Shown: piece by piece, positions 46,897-61,479 of the stretch
Position numbering within the stretch: position 1 is the stretch's first letter
Layout: every line of letters begins with the position of its first letter
From: Pantoea sp. 1.19
GTDB lineage: Bacteria; Pseudomonadota; Gammaproteobacteria; Enterobacterales; Enterobacteriaceae
Assembly (NCBI RefSeq): GCF_001922585.1
Contig: NZ_MRBS01000010.1
Coordinates: 23,410-87,409, forward strand
Length of the DNA stretch: 64,000 nt
Direction of reading: 5' to 3'
Notes under the pieces: generated by a model
The model's input: only the letters and a program-made list of their open reading frames with translations
Told to the model about the DNA's origin: nothing
Databases searched by the model: none
Made by a program: the position numbers and the translations under genes

Positions 46897-48530
46897 CACT
46901 CGGAGAATTACGGCGCCTGTACTTTATTATTCACGTTTTTCTCAGCTACGGGCTGGACGAGCTGATCCCCAAAATGCGCATTACCCTGCCGCTCCGACTG
47001 TGGCGCAAGTGCGTCTTTTGGATGCCGAACCGGCATAAGTCGCAGCCGCTTGGCGAACGGATTCGTCTGGCTCTGGAGCAGCTCGGGCCGGTATGGATCA
47101 AGTTTGGTCAGATGATGTCGACCCGTCGCGATCTGTTTCCTCCCGTGATTGCCGATCAGCTGGCGATGTTGCAGGACCGCGTCGCGCCCTTTGACGGCCA
47201 GAAAGCCCGCCAGCAGATTGAGCTGTCACTGGGTGGCCCACTGGAAGAGTGGTTTGATGATTTTAATATTAAACCGCTGGCGTCGGCGTCGATTGCTCAG
47301 GTGCATACCGCCACGCTGAAAGAGAACGGCAAGGAAGTGGTGCTAAAGGTGATCCGCCCGGATATCCTGCCGGTTATCAAAGCGGACATGCGGCTGATTT
47401 TTCGCCTGGCACGCTGGATGGCGCGCTGGATGCCGGACGGTCGTCGCCTGCGGCCGGTGGAAGTGGTTGCGGATTATGAAAAAACTTTGCTGGACGAGCT
47501 CAATTTGCTGCGCGAAGCAGCTAATGCGATTCAGCTGCGCCGCAACTTTGAAAACAGCAACATGCTGTATGTGCCCGAGGTCTATTCCGATTACGGCAGC
47601 GAGTCGCTGCTGGTGATGGAGCGCATTTACGGTATTCCGATTGCCGACGTCGCAACGCTTGAGCAGCACGGCGTCAACATGAAGGTGCTGGCGGAGCGAG
47701 GGGTGCAGGTGTTCTTTACCCAAGTGTTTCGCGATAGCTTCTTCCATGCCGATATGCACCCTGGCAATATCTTTGTGAGCTACGAGCACCCGGAAGATCC
47801 GCAGTATATCGGCATTGATTGCGGCATCGTCGGTTCGCTAAACAAAGAGGATAAGCGCTATCTGGCCGAAAACTTTATCGCCTTTTTCAATCGCGATTAC
47901 CGCAAGGTGGCTGAGCTGCACGTCGACTCCGGCTGGGTGCCGCCCGACACGAACGTAGAAGACTTTGAGTTTGCCATCCGCACGGTTTGTGAACCTATTT
48001 TTGAAAAGCCACTGGCGGAAATTTCGTTTGGTCACGTGCTACTGAACCTGTTCAATACTGCGCGGCGCTTCAATATGGAAGTCCAGCCGCAGCTGGTTCT
48101 GCTGCAGAAGACGCTGCTGTATGTGGAGGGCGTAGGGCGGCAGCTCTATCCGCAGCTCGATTTATGGAAAACCGCGAAACCTTTCCTTGAAAGTTGGATC
48201 AAAGATCAGGTCGGCATACCGGCCATTGTCCGGGCGCTGAAAGAGAAAGCCCCCTACTGGGCAGAGAAGCTGCCGGAGCTGCCGGAGTTGTTTTACGATA
48301 GCCTCAGGCAGCATCGTCAGCTTCAGCACAGCGTCGATCGCCTGGTGCAGGACATGCGGCACCATCGCCAACAGCAGGGACAGTCGCGCTATCTTTTTGG
48401 CGTTGGGGCAACCTTGCTGGTTAGCGCCACGCTGTTGCTCATTACGCATGCCGCCAGCGAGTGGTTATCTGCTGGCATGATGGCGGCCGGTGTGGTCAGC
48501 TGGATTATTGGCTGGCGCAGGACAAACTGA
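46893..48530 (+). CDS. ubiB: Ubiquinone biosynthesis ATPase UbiB
   Basis: A 545-residue member of the ABC1/ADCK atypical kinase-like family; it has ATPase activity needed for aerobic ubiquinone synthesis. The KxGQ motif ([14 protein letters not shown]), the Ala-rich loop ASASIAQVH and [11 protein letters not shown] (metal/catalytic) are visible. Two C-terminal membrane helices lie at about 498-540. Confidence 0.97.
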   Translation: MTLGELRRLYFIIHVFLSYGLDELIPKMRITLPLRLWRKCVFWMPNRHKSQPLGERIRLALEQLGPVWIKFGQMMSTRRDLFPPVIADQLAMLQDRVAPFDGQKARQQIELSLGGPLEEWFDDFNIKPLASASIAQVHTATLKENGKEVVLKVIRPDILPVIKADMRLIFRLARWMARWMPDGRRLRPVEVVADYEKTLLDELNLLREAANAIQLRRNFENSNMLYVPEVYSDYGSESLLVMERIYGIPIADVATLEQHGVNMKVLAERGVQVFFTQVFRDSFFHADMHPGNIFVSYEHPEDPQYIGIDCGIVGSLNKEDKRYLAENFIAFFNRDYRKVAELHVDSGWVPPDTNVEDFEFAIRTVCEPIFEKPLAEISFGHVLLNLFNTARRFNMEVQPQLVLLQKTLLYVEGVGRQLYPQLDLWKTAKPFLESWIKDQVGIPAIVRALKEKAPYWAEKLPELPELFYDSLRQHRQLQHSVDRLVQDMRHHRQQQGQSRYLFGVGATLLVSATLLLITHAASEWLSAGMMAAGVVSWIIGWRRTN

Positions 48531-48638
48531 TTGTCAGCCCCGGGTTAACAGGGTTAAATGACGGTGCGGGCCGTAGCCTTTGCCGATGGCAGGGGCGGCA
48601 CCGATCTCTCACAGATTGACTATTTTAGAGGCGAAACC

Positions 48639-48893
48639 ATGGGCGGTATCAGTATTTGGCAACTGTTAATCATTGCCGTGATCGTTGTTCTCCTGTTTGG
48701 TACCAATAAGCTGCGCACGCTCGGATCGGATCTCGGTTCATCCATCAAGGGCTTTAAAAAAGCGATGAGCGACGATGAGACAAAAGAGAAATCTGCGCAG
48801 GATGACGCTGATTTTCAAACGAAAACGCTGGCGGATACGCAGCACAGCGACGTGAAAAAAGACGACGCAAAGAGCAACAAAGAGCAGGTGTAA
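48639..48893 (+). CDS. tatA: Twin-arginine translocase subunit TatA
   Basis: An 84-residue protein. One N-terminal membrane helix (about 5-21) is followed by the FG hinge (LLFGTNKL) and an amphipathic helix ([16 protein letters not shown]), then a charged tail. TatA polymerises to move folded proteins across the inner membrane. The ATG at 48639 gives [10 protein letters not shown], the family start. It is the first of tatABC, 108 bases after ubiB. Confidence 0.96.
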   Translation: MGGISIWQLLIIAVIVVLLFGTNKLRTLGSDLGSSIKGFKKAMSDDETKEKSAQDDADFQTKTLADTQHSDVKKDDAKSNKEQV

Positions 48894-48896
48894 ACC

Positions 48897-49451
48897 GTGT
48901 TCGATATTGGATTTAGTGAACTGCTGCTGGTGTTTATCATTGGTTTGGTGGTGTTGGGGCCGCAGCGTCTGCCCGTCGCGGTCAAAACCGTCATGGGCTG
49001 GATCCGTGCGATGCGTTCTCTGGCGTCGTCGGTGCAGCACGAGCTGTCGCAAGAGCTTAAGCTGCAAGAGTTGCAGGACAGCCTGCGCAAAGTGGAGCAG
49101 GCGAGCAAAGCGTCGCTCTCGCCTGAGCTGAAGGCGTCGATGGATGAGCTGAAAAGTGCAGCGGATGAACTGAAGCGCGGCTACCGTAGCGACGATGAAA
49201 AAGCGGATGATGAGGCTCACACCCTACATCACCCGCAGCCGGAGGCGTCATCCGCGGCTCAGACCAGTGTGACGCCGGCCAGGGCCGATCGGCAGTCCTC
49301 TGCCTCCGCTCAGGTGCCGGATGCGGTGCAGGTGCGTACTCAGCCAGCAGAATCTCGCGTGGATGCCGCGCCGACCTCCCCGCTCCCGCCGCGGGATAGT
49401 GCGGCGACAGACGTGGTTCCCGTTCCCTCCTCTACCAGTGATAAGACCTAA
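48897..49451 (+). CDS. tatB: Sec-independent translocase subunit TatB
   Basis: A 184-residue protein with a GTG start, as in E. coli. The membrane helix (about 4-20, [17 protein letters not shown]) with the E-P motif precedes an amphipathic helix and coiled coil (about 24-110), then a disordered Ala/Ser/Pro/Thr-rich tail. TatB binds twin-arginine signal peptides together with TatC. Confidence 0.95.
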   Translation: MFDIGFSELLLVFIIGLVVLGPQRLPVAVKTVMGWIRAMRSLASSVQHELSQELKLQELQDSLRKVEQASKASLSPELKASMDELKSAADELKRGYRSDDEKADDEAHTLHHPQPEASSAAQTSVTPARADRQSSASAQVPDAVQVRTQPAESRVDAAPTSPLPPRDSAATDVVPVPSSTSDKT

Positions 49452-49453
49452 TC

Positions 49454-50209
49454 ATGGCTGTTGAAGATACCCAACCGCTCATCAGCCATCTGATTGAGCT
49501 GCGCAAGCGCCTGCTGCATTGCATCATTGCCGTGGTCGCAATATTCGCCTGTCTGGTGTATTTCGCTAACGACATCTATCAACTGATTTCCGCACCGCTG
49601 ATTAAGCAGCTGCCGGTTGGGGCGAGTATGATCGCCACCGACGTGGCTTCGCCGTTCTTCACGCCGATCAAGCTGACGATGATTGTCTCGGTGTTTGTTG
49701 CCGTGCCAGTGATTTTGTATCAGGTGTGGGCTTTTGTTGCGCCGGCGCTGTATCGCCATGAGCGTCGGTTAGTGGTGCCGCTGTTGATCTCCAGTTCGCT
49801 GCTGTTTTATATCGGCATGGCGTTTGCCTATTTCATCGTCTTTCCGCTGGCGTTTGGTTTTTTTGCTAAAACGGCGCCGCAGGGTGTGTTGATTGCCACC
49901 GATATTAATAACTATCTCGACTTCGTCATGGCGCTGTTTATGGCCTTTGGCGTCTCCTTTGAAGTCCCGGTCGCGATAGTGCTGCTCTGCTGGACTGGGA
50001 TTACCAACCCGGACGATCTGCGTAAGAAACGTCCCTACGTGCTGGTCGGTGCCTTCGTGGTGGGGATGCTGTTAACTCCGCCCGATGTCTTCTCGCAAAC
50101 CCTGCTGGCGATCCCCATGTACTGCCTGTTCGAAGTGGGGATCTTCTTCTCGCGCTTCTACGTAGGCCAGCGACGTGCATCGCCGGATCCCGATCGGCAG
50201 GAAGAGTAG
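49454..50209 (+). CDS. tatC: Sec-independent translocase subunit TatC
   Basis: A 251-residue inner-membrane protein with six helices, the core receptor of the Tat system. The N-terminal signal-peptide-binding motif [10 protein letters not shown], the periplasmic-cap region SPFFTPIKL and FGVSFEVPV (with the conserved Glu) are present. It follows tatB by two bases. Confidence 0.97.
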   Translation: MAVEDTQPLISHLIELRKRLLHCIIAVVAIFACLVYFANDIYQLISAPLIKQLPVGASMIATDVASPFFTPIKLTMIVSVFVAVPVILYQVWAFVAPALYRHERRLVVPLLISSSLLFYIGMAFAYFIVFPLAFGFFAKTAPQGVLIATDINNYLDFVMALFMAFGVSFEVPVAIVLLCWTGITNPDDLRKKRPYVLVGAFVVGMLLTPPDVFSQTLLAIPMYCLFEVGIFFSRFYVGQRRASPDPDRQEE

Positions 50210-50355
50210 GAGAGGGTCGGGAATGCTCTGAATCTGTATGCCAACGGAAGCAAAGTGGTAACGGGTTATGGTATTAGGTAGTCAGGTGCGGGCGATACTG
50301 CGCAACGCTCACTAAACCGTTCCCTGCTCGCGATTTCTCGCGAGACACCACCATA

Positions 50356-50375
50356 AACCGCCCGCAGGGGCGGTT
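50356..50375 (+). terminator. Hairpin between tatC and tatD
   Basis: AACCGCCC (50356-50363) pairs with GGGCGGTT (50368-50375) and is followed by ATCGTTT. A second hairpin, CTCGCGA/TCGCGAG, lies just upstream (50328-50345). They separate tatABC from tatD, although the tatD ribosome site is very close, so some readthrough is likely. Confidence 0.6.
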
Positions 50376-50392
50376 ATCGTTTGGAAAGAAGC

Positions 50393-52245
<1,853 letters not shown>

Positions 52246-52311
52246 CCGAACCGGTAGGGCGGAACGCGCGAAAGTGCGCGCGGCTTCGCCCGGTCGGACA
52301 ACGGCGCCGTT

Positions 52312-52800
52312 TTACAGGCGGGTAAACTGGCGGTTATCGATGCTGCGCACCACCGGTTTATTCAACAGGTTGAGCAGCAGCATTGAGCGGGCTTCCCCAT
52401 CGGGTTCAGTAAATATCGCCTGCAGGCCCTCAAACGTTCCCTCGGTAATCATCACGGTATCACCCGGTTGCGGGACCTCCGGGTCGGTCAGGGAGGCGAA
52501 TACCTCACTGCGCAGCGCGCTGATGACGTCTTCGGGCACCGTGGCCGGCAAATGCCCAAAGCGAACAAAGTGGCTGACGCCGCGGGTCGCGCTGATGGTC
52601 GTGGTGTGGATCGCTTCCGGATCGAACCGAACAAACAGATAATTGGGAAACAGCGGCTCACTGACGGTTAAGCGTTTACCGCGCACCATTTTTTCTATCG
52701 CGATCGTCGGGCTCAGGCAGTCAACCGCCTGACGCTCGAGGTGCTCGCTTGCGCGCTGTATTTGACCGCGTTTGCAGTACAGTAGATACCAGGCTTCCAT
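52312..52800 (-). CDS. rfaH: Transcription antiterminator RfaH
   Basis: A 162-residue NusG paralogue recruited by ops elements to long envelope operons such as LPS core and O-antigen. The N-terminal NGN domain (about 1-100) has [14 protein letters not shown] and [13 protein letters not shown]. The C-terminal KOW domain (about 110-162), which switches fold in E. coli, has [20 protein letters not shown]. It is convergent with hemB. Confidence 0.96.
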   Translation of the reverse strand: MEAWYLLYCKRGQIQRASEHLERQAVDCLSPTIAIEKMVRGKRLTVSEPLFPNYLFVRFDPEAIHTTTISATRGVSHFVRFGHLPATVPEDVISALRSEVFASLTDPEVPQPGDTVMITEGTFEGLQAIFTEPDGEARSMLLLNLLNKPVVRSIDNRQFTRL

Positions 52801-53654
52801 CTCTTATCATTTCCGGGAGTGTGGGCGTTTACCGACTCGCCCTTGCAAAAAGTCAGCATATCAAAGCGGCGAAATCTCTGCTACATAGCGGCATCGCCAT
52901 TTCACATCTCACTCGCGTTAGCGATCCTGACCGCCTGCCACGAGACATCGTTGGCCGATGCCGCTGCTTATAAAGCGATACCGGCGGTGTGATATGTGAG
53001 CGTTTTACGCCAAAGCCGCTGGTCACCTTCGCCGTGATGCAGAACATGGACGGGATAATCTACCGCTTTATCTCCTGATCAGTTCGCCTGATCTGCCTGT
53101 GGTTGTCGGTGAGTGGAATGATCCGGATCGTGCGCCGGAGGTACTGAAAACACGCGGCGTGCCGCCCTGGCGTTGTATTTTTTTGCCGGGATGCGGTAAT
53201 AGATGAAAAGGTCTCTTTGACCGGGCTGATGCTGTCTGACGCCGTGCGGCGAAAAATGTTTATTCCCAGCGCATAGCGAAACGACCGGGGATGAGCGGTC
53301 TGTTAGCAGGTCGTGTAAAAAGGTCTGGCGCAGAGAGCAGGATGGCGGCCTGGCCGCTGGGGATAGGCTATGAGCCGGATTATCGCGTAACGTCCGCCGT
53401 ACTCTTTACGCCGTCCGGGGATAAGCTGGATCATTGCAGGGGGTTACGCAGGGAGAGATGTGGTAATAATCCGGATATAACAGATTTTCTCACAGGTTAG
53501 GCCCGTCTCGGCGGCGGAGGAGGGGATTATCTTCTGAACGGGAGTAAAAAGCAGGGAGTGCCAGGCAAGTCGCGCTGCCATTCGGCTGATTTATCCTCAG
53601 GCATATCCTCATCCGTCAAACCGCCCTATAATGTTTCTCTTTCTGGCCGTGTTG
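52801..53654. other. Gene-free stretch between rfaH and ubiD
   Basis: About 850 bases. Every open frame here is short and I defend none. Two minor traces: about 50 codons on the plus strand before 52973 with helical composition (YRLALAKSQHIKAAKSLL), and about 40 codons around 53090-53205 (VVVGEWNDPDRAPEVLKTRG) that faintly recall a transposase. The stretch looks like decayed accessory DNA and contains the promoters of rfaH (left) and ubiD (right). Confidence 0.5.
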
Positions 53655-55154
53655 ATGATCCGTATGAAATACCGCGATTTACGTGACTTTATCACTCAAC
53701 TTGAGGCACTCGGTGAACTCAAGCGTATAACTCAGCCCATTGATCCCTGCCTGGAGATGACGGAGATTGCCGACCGGACGCTACGGGCCGGCGGTCCGGC
53801 ACTGCTGTTCGAGAATCCCAAAGGCTACCAAATGCCGGTGTTGTGCAACCTGTTTGGTACCCCAAAGCGCGTCGCGCTGGGCATGGGGCAACAGGAAGTC
53901 AGCGCACTGCGTGACGTTGGCAAGCTGCTGGCTTTCCTCAAAGAGCCGGAACCACCGCGCGGTTTCCGCGATCTGTTCGATAAGATGCCGCAGTTTAAGC
54001 AGGTACTGAACATGCCGACGAAGCGGCTGCGTTCAGCGCCTTGTCAGGAGCAGGTATGGCAGGGTGACGAAGTGGATTTGTCACGTATCCCGGTAATGAA
54101 GTGCTGGCCAGAAGATGCGGCACCGCTGATAACCTGGGGACTCACTGTGACCCGCGGGCCGGATAAAGAACGGCAGAACCTGGGGATCTATCGCCAGCAG
54201 GTGATCGGCAAAAATAAGGTGATCATGCGCTGGCTGTCGCATCGCGGCGGCGCGCTGGATTTTCAGGAGTGGTGCCAGAAGCATCCGGGCGAGCGTTTTC
54301 CGGTGGCGGTGGCGCTCGGTGCCGATCCGGCGACCATCCTCGGCGCGGTGACGCCGGTGCCGGACTCGCTGTCAGAGTATGCTTTTGCCGGATTGCTGCG
54401 CGGCCATAAAACCGAAGTGGTAAAATGTCTGGCGAGCGATCTGGAAGTGCCGGCCAGCGCTGAAATCGTGCTGGAGGGATATATCGAGCCCGGAGAGCTG
54501 GCACCGGAGGGGCCCTACGGCGATCATACCGGTTACTATAATGAAATTGACCACTTCCCGGTGTTCACTGTCACCCACGTGACTCAGCGGCGTGATGCGC
54601 TGTATCACTCGACCTATACCGGACGTCCACCCGATGAGCCGGCGGTGCTGGGCGTCGCGCTGAACGAAGTGTTCGTGCCGATCCTGCAAAAGCAGTTTCC
54701 GGAAATCGTTGATTTCTATCTCCCGCCTGAGGGATGCTCTTATCGCCTGGCGGTGGTGACCATTAAGAAACAGTATCCCGGCCACGCCAAGCGCGTGATG
54801 ATGGGCGTCTGGTCATTTCTGCGGCAGTTTATGTACACCAAATTTGTTATTGTCTGTGATGACGATGTGAATGCCCGGGACTGGAATGACGTGATCTGGG
54901 CAATCACCACCCGTATGGATCCGGCACGTGATACGGTGATGGTTGAAAATACCCCCATCGATTACCTCGATTTTGCTTCCCCGGTTTCCGGGCTGGGGTC
55001 GAAAATGGGGCTGGATGCGACCAATAAATGGCAGGGTGAAACGCAGCGTGAATGGGGACGGCCGATCAAGAAAGATCCGGATGTGGTCGCCCGCGTTGAT
55101 GCTCTGTGGGATGAGCTGGCCATTTTTACTGACCAAACGCCGCGCAGAAGTTAA
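53655..55154 (+). CDS. ubiD: 4-hydroxy-3-polyprenylbenzoate decarboxylase
   Basis: A 499-residue enzyme using prenylated FMN made by UbiX; it decarboxylates the ubiquinone ring precursor. [52 protein letters not shown] and [14 protein letters not shown] are hallmark stretches, including the E-R-E type catalytic residues. ATGs at 53655 and 53664 are possible; the first aligns with the E. coli start. fre follows. Confidence 0.96.
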   Translation: MIRMKYRDLRDFITQLEALGELKRITQPIDPCLEMTEIADRTLRAGGPALLFENPKGYQMPVLCNLFGTPKRVALGMGQQEVSALRDVGKLLAFLKEPEPPRGFRDLFDKMPQFKQVLNMPTKRLRSAPCQEQVWQGDEVDLSRIPVMKCWPEDAAPLITWGLTVTRGPDKERQNLGIYRQQVIGKNKVIMRWLSHRGGALDFQEWCQKHPGERFPVAVALGADPATILGAVTPVPDSLSEYAFAGLLRGHKTEVVKCLASDLEVPASAEIVLEGYIEPGELAPEGPYGDHTGYYNEIDHFPVFTVTHVTQRRDALYHSTYTGRPPDEPAVLGVALNEVFVPILQKQFPEIVDFYLPPEGCSYRLAVVTIKKQYPGHAKRVMMGVWSFLRQFMYTKFVIVCDDDVNARDWNDVIWAITTRMDPARDTVMVENTPIDYLDFASPVSGLGSKMGLDATNKWQGETQREWGRPIKKDPDVVARVDALWDELAIFTDQTPRRS

Positions 55155-55193
55155 GCTGGGCGATGACATAAGACGACCCGACAGAGGGAACGC

Positions 55194-55895
55194 ATGACAA
55201 CATTAAGCTGTAAAGTCACCTCCGTGGAGGCCATTACTGATACCGTGTACCGCGTACGCCTGGTGCCGGCAGCCGATTTTCAGTTTCGCGCTGGTCAGTA
55301 TCTGATGGTGGTAATGGATGAACGCGATAAGCGGCCGTTTTCACTGGCTTCAACGCCGATGGAACCGGATATTATTGAGCTGCATATTGGTGCCTCTGAT
55401 CTTAACCTCTATGCGATGGCGGTCATGGAGCGGATTCAACAGCAGCGCGAAATCACCGTCGATATTCCGCACGGTGATGCCTGGTTTCGCGAAGAAAACA
55501 GCGAGCCGCTGGTGCTGATTGCCGGCGGTACCGGCTTCTCCTATGTGCGCTCAATCCTGCTGACCGCGCTGGCGCAGCAGCCGCATCGCGACATCGCCCT
55601 TTACTGGGGTGGGCGCGAGCTGAAGCATCTTTACGATCTGGAAGAGCTGGAGGCGCTGGCCGTTCGGCACCCCAACCTGAAGATCCATCCGGTGGTCGAG
55701 CAGCCGGAAGAGGGGTGGCAGGGGCGGACCGGCACGGTGTTAACCGCCGTATTACAGGATTATGCTTCCCTTGCCGGCCACGATATCTATATTGCCGGAC
55801 GTTTTGAAATGGCAAAAATTGCCCGCGAGCGCTTTGTGGCGGAGCGCGGTGCAGAAGCATCCCGCATGTTTGGTGATGCGTTTGCCTTTATCTGA
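55194..55895 (+). CDS. fre: NAD(P)H-flavin reductase
   Basis: A 233-residue ferredoxin-reductase-fold enzyme that supplies reduced flavins, also to ferric iron and cobalamin reduction. The flavin motif RPFSLAS (about 46-52) and pyridine-nucleotide motif [12 protein letters not shown] are present. The length equals E. coli Fre. It lies 39 bases after ubiD, as in E. coli. Confidence 0.96.
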   Translation: MTTLSCKVTSVEAITDTVYRVRLVPAADFQFRAGQYLMVVMDERDKRPFSLASTPMEPDIIELHIGASDLNLYAMAVMERIQQQREITVDIPHGDAWFREENSEPLVLIAGGTGFSYVRSILLTALAQQPHRDIALYWGGRELKHLYDLEELEALAVRHPNLKIHPVVEQPEEGWQGRTGTVLTAVLQDYASLAGHDIYIAGRFEMAKIARERFVAERGAEASRMFGDAFAFI

Positions 55896-55912
55896 TTCGC
55901 TCCGTGCTGACG

Positions 55913-55932
55913 CCCGCCCCAAAGGGGGCGGG
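55913..55932. terminator. Hairpin between fre and fadA
   Basis: CCCGCCCC (55913-55920), AAA loop, and GGGGCGGG (55925-55932). It lies between convergent operons, with a weak T-rich stretch after it on the plus strand. Confidence 0.6.
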
Positions 55933-55968
55933 TTACTTACCATGTCGTCTTCTACTTCAATGTATGGA

Positions 55969-57141
<1,173 letters not shown>

Positions 57142-59328
57142 TTACGCCGTTTTCAATTTATGTTCAGCAATCGCCGCAACGGCGGGATACCAGCTTTCAC
57201 CGCTTTCTGCGCGGGTATGCAGTGACGCTGGCAGCGTATACAGCGGACCCAGATCGCGATAACCGGCGGCGCGGGCGGCAAATGCGGTGCTACCCTGCGT
57301 ATCCAGCCAGCGGAACACGCCGCCGCGGAACGGTGGGAAACCGAGTCCATACACCAGTGCCATATCGGCTTCGGCCGGGGTATCAATGATCTGCTCTTCC
57401 AGGCAGCGGATCACCTCGTTGACCATTGGGATCATCATGCGATCGATAATTTCCTGGTCGGTAAATACCCTGCGGGGAGCGCTGACCGCGGCCAGCAGGC
57501 CATCGATCTCGCCGTCGGCAGTTTTACTGGCTTTGCCTTTGCGGTCTTTTTCCCAACGCCAGAAGCCACGCTGATTTTTTTGACCGTAGCGCCCGGCGTC
57601 GTACAGCACATCAATGGCGTCGCGGAACGTTTTTTTCATGCGCTCGGGATAGCCGTCGGCCATGACGCTTTGTGCATGGTGAGCCGTATCAATACCCACC
57701 ACGTCCAGCAGCTGAGCCGGTCCCATCGGCCAGCCAAACTGTTTCTCCATCACCTTATCGATCTGGCGGAAATCCGCCCCATCGTGCAGCAGCTGGCTGA
57801 AGGCGGCAAAATAGGGAAACAGTACGCGATTGACGAAAAAGCCCGGACAGTCGCGCACCACGATCGGTGTTTTCCCCATCTGACTGGCCCATGCCACCAC
57901 TTTGGCAATGGTCGCGTCTGCAGTCTTCTCGCCGCGGATCACTTCTACCAGTGGCATACGCGGCACCGGATTAAAGAAGTGCATGCCGCAAAAGTTCTCC
58001 GGTCGCGTCAGCGATTGCGCCAGCCAGCTAATCGGAATGGTGGAGGTATTGGAGGCGAGGATGGCATCGGAGCGCAGGTAACCTTCGGTTTCGGCCAGAA
58101 CGCTGCTTTTAACTTTCGGATTTTCCACTACGGCTTCGACCACCACATCGGCCCGCTCGAATCCGGCGTAGTCCAACGTGGGCTGAATGGCGCTTAACAC
58201 CGTAGCCATCTTCAGGGTATCCAGTTTGCCGCGCGTAACTTGCTTATTTAACAGCCCGGCCGCCTCCTGTACGCCTAGCATCAGGGCTTTCTCACTGATG
58301 TCTTTCATCAGTACTGGCACCCCTTTCACCGCAGACTGATAGGCGATCCCTCCCCCCATGATACCGGCACCCAGCACCGCCGCCTGCTTAGGCGCATCGA
58401 CCGTCTGAGCGACTTTTTTCGCTTTGCTTTTCACCGCCTGATCATTGAGGAAAATGCCAACCAGCGCGCGGGCCACATCAGAGTGGGCCAGTGGCACAAA
58501 CGCGGCCGTTTCCAGCGCCAGAGCATCATCGCGGCCCAGACCGGCGGCGGCCTCAATGGCGTTTACTGCGGTAACGGGAGCAGGATAATGTTTCCCTGCC
58601 GTTTGCATCACCATCGCTTTGGCGGTGGTGAAGCTCATCGCCGCTTCAATTTTATTCAGCTTTAGCGGCTGCAGCTTACGTTGACGTTTGGCGCGCCAGT
58701 CGAGTTTGCCATCTATCGCCTGTTGCAGCAGGCGCAGCGCGCCAGTGCGCAGCCCATCGTTCTCCACCACGGCATCCACCAGGCCGATCGCCAGTGCGCG
58801 TGCGGCATCGATATCCTTCCCCGCCGCAATAATTTCCAGCGCGCTGTCACAGCCCAGCAGGCGCGGCAAGCGAACAGAGCCGCCAAACCCCGGCATAATG
58901 CCAAGTTTGGTTTCAGGCAGCCCCATTCGCGCGTCCGGCGAGGCGATACGGTAATCCGTGGCCAGTATGCATTCGCAACCGCCGCCAAGCGCGTAGCCGT
59001 TCACGGCGGACACCGTCGGCACCGGCAGGTCCTCAAGGCGATTGAAGATCCGGTTAGCAAACTGCAGCCACGCCGTCAGCTGTGCTTGCGGTGCCGCAAA
59101 CAGGGATAAAAACTCGGTAATGTCTGCGCCCACAATAAAGGCGGGTTTGCGCGAGCTCAGCAGCACGCCGCGCAGATCGGTCTGACGTTCCAGCACCGCA
59201 ACGGCTTCGCCGAGTGCGGCAACAGTGGCGGTATCAAGCTTGTTGACCGAACCTGCGGCGTTGAAAGTGAGCTCAGCGATACCGTCGCTTAGCCAGTCCA
59301 GAGAAAGGTTATCGCCTTGGTAGAGCAT
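57142..59328 (-). CDS. fadB: Fatty-acid oxidation complex alpha subunit
   Basis: A 728-residue multifunctional protein. The N-terminal enoyl-CoA hydratase/isomerase carries the two catalytic Glu in [13 protein letters not shown] and [14 protein letters not shown]. The 3-hydroxyacyl-CoA dehydrogenase part starts with [12 protein letters not shown] and has [14 protein letters not shown]. The ATG at 59328 gives [10 protein letters not shown], the family start; the frame extends 33 codons upstream across the FadR-like site. Confidence 0.97.
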   Translation of the reverse strand: MLYQGDNLSLDWLSDGIAELTFNAAGSVNKLDTATVAALGEAVAVLERQTDLRGVLLSSRKPAFIVGADITEFLSLFAAPQAQLTAWLQFANRIFNRLEDLPVPTVSAVNGYALGGGCECILATDYRIASPDARMGLPETKLGIMPGFGGSVRLPRLLGCDSALEIIAAGKDIDAARALAIGLVDAVVENDGLRTGALRLLQQAIDGKLDWRAKRQRKLQPLKLNKIEAAMSFTTAKAMVMQTAGKHYPAPVTAVNAIEAAAGLGRDDALALETAAFVPLAHSDVARALVGIFLNDQAVKSKAKKVAQTVDAPKQAAVLGAGIMGGGIAYQSAVKGVPVLMKDISEKALMLGVQEAAGLLNKQVTRGKLDTLKMATVLSAIQPTLDYAGFERADVVVEAVVENPKVKSSVLAETEGYLRSDAILASNTSTIPISWLAQSLTRPENFCGMHFFNPVPRMPLVEVIRGEKTADATIAKVVAWASQMGKTPIVVRDCPGFFVNRVLFPYFAAFSQLLHDGADFRQIDKVMEKQFGWPMGPAQLLDVVGIDTAHHAQSVMADGYPERMKKTFRDAIDVLYDAGRYGQKNQRGFWRWEKDRKGKASKTADGEIDGLLAAVSAPRRVFTDQEIIDRMMIPMVNEVIRCLEEQIIDTPAEADMALVYGLGFPPFRGGVFRWLDTQGSTAFAARAAGYRDLGPLYTLPASLHTRAESGESWYPAVAAIAEHKLKTA

Positions 59329-59352
59329 GTCTGTCTCCTGAGATGCGGGGGT

Positions 59353-59369
59353 AACTGGTCTTACCAGAT
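59353..59369. promoter_or_regulatory. FadR-type operator of fadBA
   Basis: AACTGGTCTTACCAGAT resembles the FadR consensus AACTGGTC-N-GAC and the E. coli fadB operator (CTGGT..ACCAG core). It lies 25-41 bases before the fadB ATG. FadR would repress fadBA until long-chain acyl-CoA binds it. Confidence 0.7.
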
Positions 59370-59512
59370 AATCAGGAGTGTGGGAGCAATGTGATCTATT
59401 TGCAAATGAGACGTTACTGAAATGCAAACGGGATCACAGCGGAGGCGGATCGGCAGCCCGCCTGCGCCTGTGCTAAGATGCGCTAAATCGATTTCGACTG
59501 AGGAGTGGAGTT

Positions 59513-60844
59513 ATGGATTCGCTGGTTTCGTTATTTCAGTCTCACCTTGCTACGCTGCAACAACGGGCACAGCAGGCGCTGGGGCGAGCACAGCTTGATG
59601 CGATGCTGATTCATTCCGGCGAGCTGATGACGGTATTTATGGATGACCACCACTATCCCTTTAAGGTTAATCCGCAATTTAAAGCGTGGGTACCGGTCAC
59701 GCAGGTACCGAACTGCTGGCTGTGGATTGACGGCATTAACAAGCCGAAGCTGTGGTTTTGGTCGCCGAATGATTACTGGCACAAAGTGACGCCGCTGCCG
59801 AAAAGTTTTTGGACCGAAGCGGTAGAGGTGGTCGCACTGCGCGATGTGGCCGATTTGATGGCACAACTGCCGGCCCAGCGTCAGCGTGTGGCCTACATTG
59901 GCCCATCCGCATCGCGTGCCGCGCAGCTGGATATCCCCGCAGGTAATGTAAATCCTCAGGCCCTGATCAACTACCTCGATTATCACCGTGCGTTTAAAAC
60001 GGATTATGAGTTGTTTTGCATGCGGGAGGCGCAAAAAATCGCCGTCGCCGGGCACCGTGCGGCGAAAGAGGCATTTCGCTCCGGAATGAGCGAGTTTGAT
60101 ATCAATCTTGCTTATCTCACCGCAACCGGTCATCGCGACACCGATGTGCCCTACAGCAATATTGTCGCGCTCAATGAGCACGCGGCTATCCTGCATTATA
60201 CAGAGCTGGAGCAGCAGCCGCCGGCGGATAAGCGCAGCTTTCTGCTGGACGCGGGGGCGGAATACCATGGCTATGCGGCGGATCTTACCCGAACGTATGC
60301 CGCACACAGCGACGGTGAGTTTGCCAGCCTGGTGAAGGCGATGCAGGCTGAGGAGCAGGCGCTGATTGGTACGATAAAAGCCGGGGTTCGCTATACCGAG
60401 TACCATGAGCAGATGCATCATCGGCTGGCAAAGATCCTGAAAAAACACGATCTGCTGCGGGACATGAGCGAAGAGGCCATGGTGAAAGAGAACCTGACCG
60501 GGCCGTTTATGCCACATGGTCTGGGGCATCCGCTGGGGCTGCAAGTGCACGATGTGGGTGGATTCATGCAGGATGATAGCGGAACCCACCTCGCTGCGCC
60601 CGCGCAGTATCCCTGGCTGCGCTGCACCCGGGTAATGGCACCGCGGATGGTGATGACGATTGAGCCCGGGCTCTATTTTATTGAGTCGCTGCTGGCGCCC
60701 TGGCGTGAGGGCGCTTTTGCGCGACACTTTAACTGGCAGAAAATTGACAGCCTGAAGCCGTTTGGCGGCATACGCATTGAAGATAATGTCGTGATTCACG
60801 CCGGCCGGGTGGAGAATATGACCCGCGATCTGCATCTGGCATGA
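59513..60844 (+). CDS. pepQ: Xaa-Pro dipeptidase
   Basis: A 443-residue two-domain metallopeptidase with the pita-bread fold that cleaves Xaa-Pro dipeptides. Dinuclear metal ligands lie in [37 protein letters not shown] and [10 protein letters not shown]. The length equals E. coli. It is divergent from fadBA and overlaps yigZ by four bases. Confidence 0.97.
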   Translation: MDSLVSLFQSHLATLQQRAQQALGRAQLDAMLIHSGELMTVFMDDHHYPFKVNPQFKAWVPVTQVPNCWLWIDGINKPKLWFWSPNDYWHKVTPLPKSFWTEAVEVVALRDVADLMAQLPAQRQRVAYIGPSASRAAQLDIPAGNVNPQALINYLDYHRAFKTDYELFCMREAQKIAVAGHRAAKEAFRSGMSEFDINLAYLTATGHRDTDVPYSNIVALNEHAAILHYTELEQQPPADKRSFLLDAGAEYHGYAADLTRTYAAHSDGEFASLVKAMQAEEQALIGTIKAGVRYTEYHEQMHHRLAKILKKHDLLRDMSEEAMVKENLTGPFMPHGLGHPLGLQVHDVGGFMQDDSGTHLAAPAQYPWLRCTRVMAPRMVMTIEPGLYFIESLLAPWREGAFARHFNWQKIDSLKPFGGIRIEDNVVIHAGRVENMTRDLHLA

Positions 60845-61461
60845 GTGACGGTTGGGACATTCCAGCTGCGGCGGTGAGCGTCAGCGAGGAAATTAAAAAG
60901 AGTCGCTTTATCACCCTGTTAGCCCATACCGATGGGGTTGATGCGGCGCGCAGCTGGATTCAGTCGATCAAAGCGGCGCATCCGCAGGCTCGTCATCACT
61001 GTTGGGCTTTTGTCGCCGGTGCGCCCGATGATTCCCAGCAGTTGGGATTTTCCGATGACGGTGAGCCGGCAGGCACCGCCGGTAAGCCGATTCTGGCGCA
61101 GCTGCAGGGTGCCGAAATCGGTGAAATCAGCGCGGTAGTGGTTCGCTATTATGGCGGTATCCAACTGGGCACCGGCGGGCTGGTGAAAGCCTACGGCGGG
61201 GGGGTACAGCAGGCGCTGAGGCAGCTCACTCGCGCTCAGCGGGTGCCCATGCGCTATTTTCGGCTGTGCTGCGATTATGCGCAGTTAAGCCTGGTTGAAG
61301 GGCTGGTCGCGCGCTGTGCCGGTAAGGTAATGGAGAGTGACTTTCAGTCGCAAATCACCCTGACACTGGCGCTGCCGTACGCGGAAATTGCGGCCTTTTC
61401 CCGCCAGTTAGCCGATGGCAGTCGTGGGGGATTGCAGCTGCAGCCTCTGGATGTCGTGTAA
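60841..61461 (+). CDS. yigZ: IMPACT family protein YigZ
   Basis: A 206-residue protein of the UPF0029/IMPACT family. The signature [14 protein letters not shown] and [19 protein letters not shown] are complete; the C-terminal domain resembles EF-G domain IV. The function is unsettled. The ATGA overlap with pepQ and a short gap to trkH suggest one operon. Confidence 0.92.
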   Translation: MSDGWDIPAAAVSVSEEIKKSRFITLLAHTDGVDAARSWIQSIKAAHPQARHHCWAFVAGAPDDSQQLGFSDDGEPAGTAGKPILAQLQGAEIGEISAVVVRYYGGIQLGTGGLVKAYGGGVQQALRQLTRAQRVPMRYFRLCCDYAQLSLVEGLVARCAGKVMESDFQSQITLTLALPYAEIAAFSRQLADGSRGGLQLQPLDVV

Positions 61462-61479
61462 TTAATAAGGAACCGGAAG

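Noticed and set aside
53080..53215. Possible transposase remnant (VVVGEWNDPDRAPEVLKTRG)
   Set aside because: The resemblance is faint and restricted to about 20 residues; no inverted repeats or target duplication are visible.
53291..53500. Sixty-nine-codon frame in the rfaH-ubiD gap
   Set aside because: No ribosome site, no motif, and composition not clearly protein-like.
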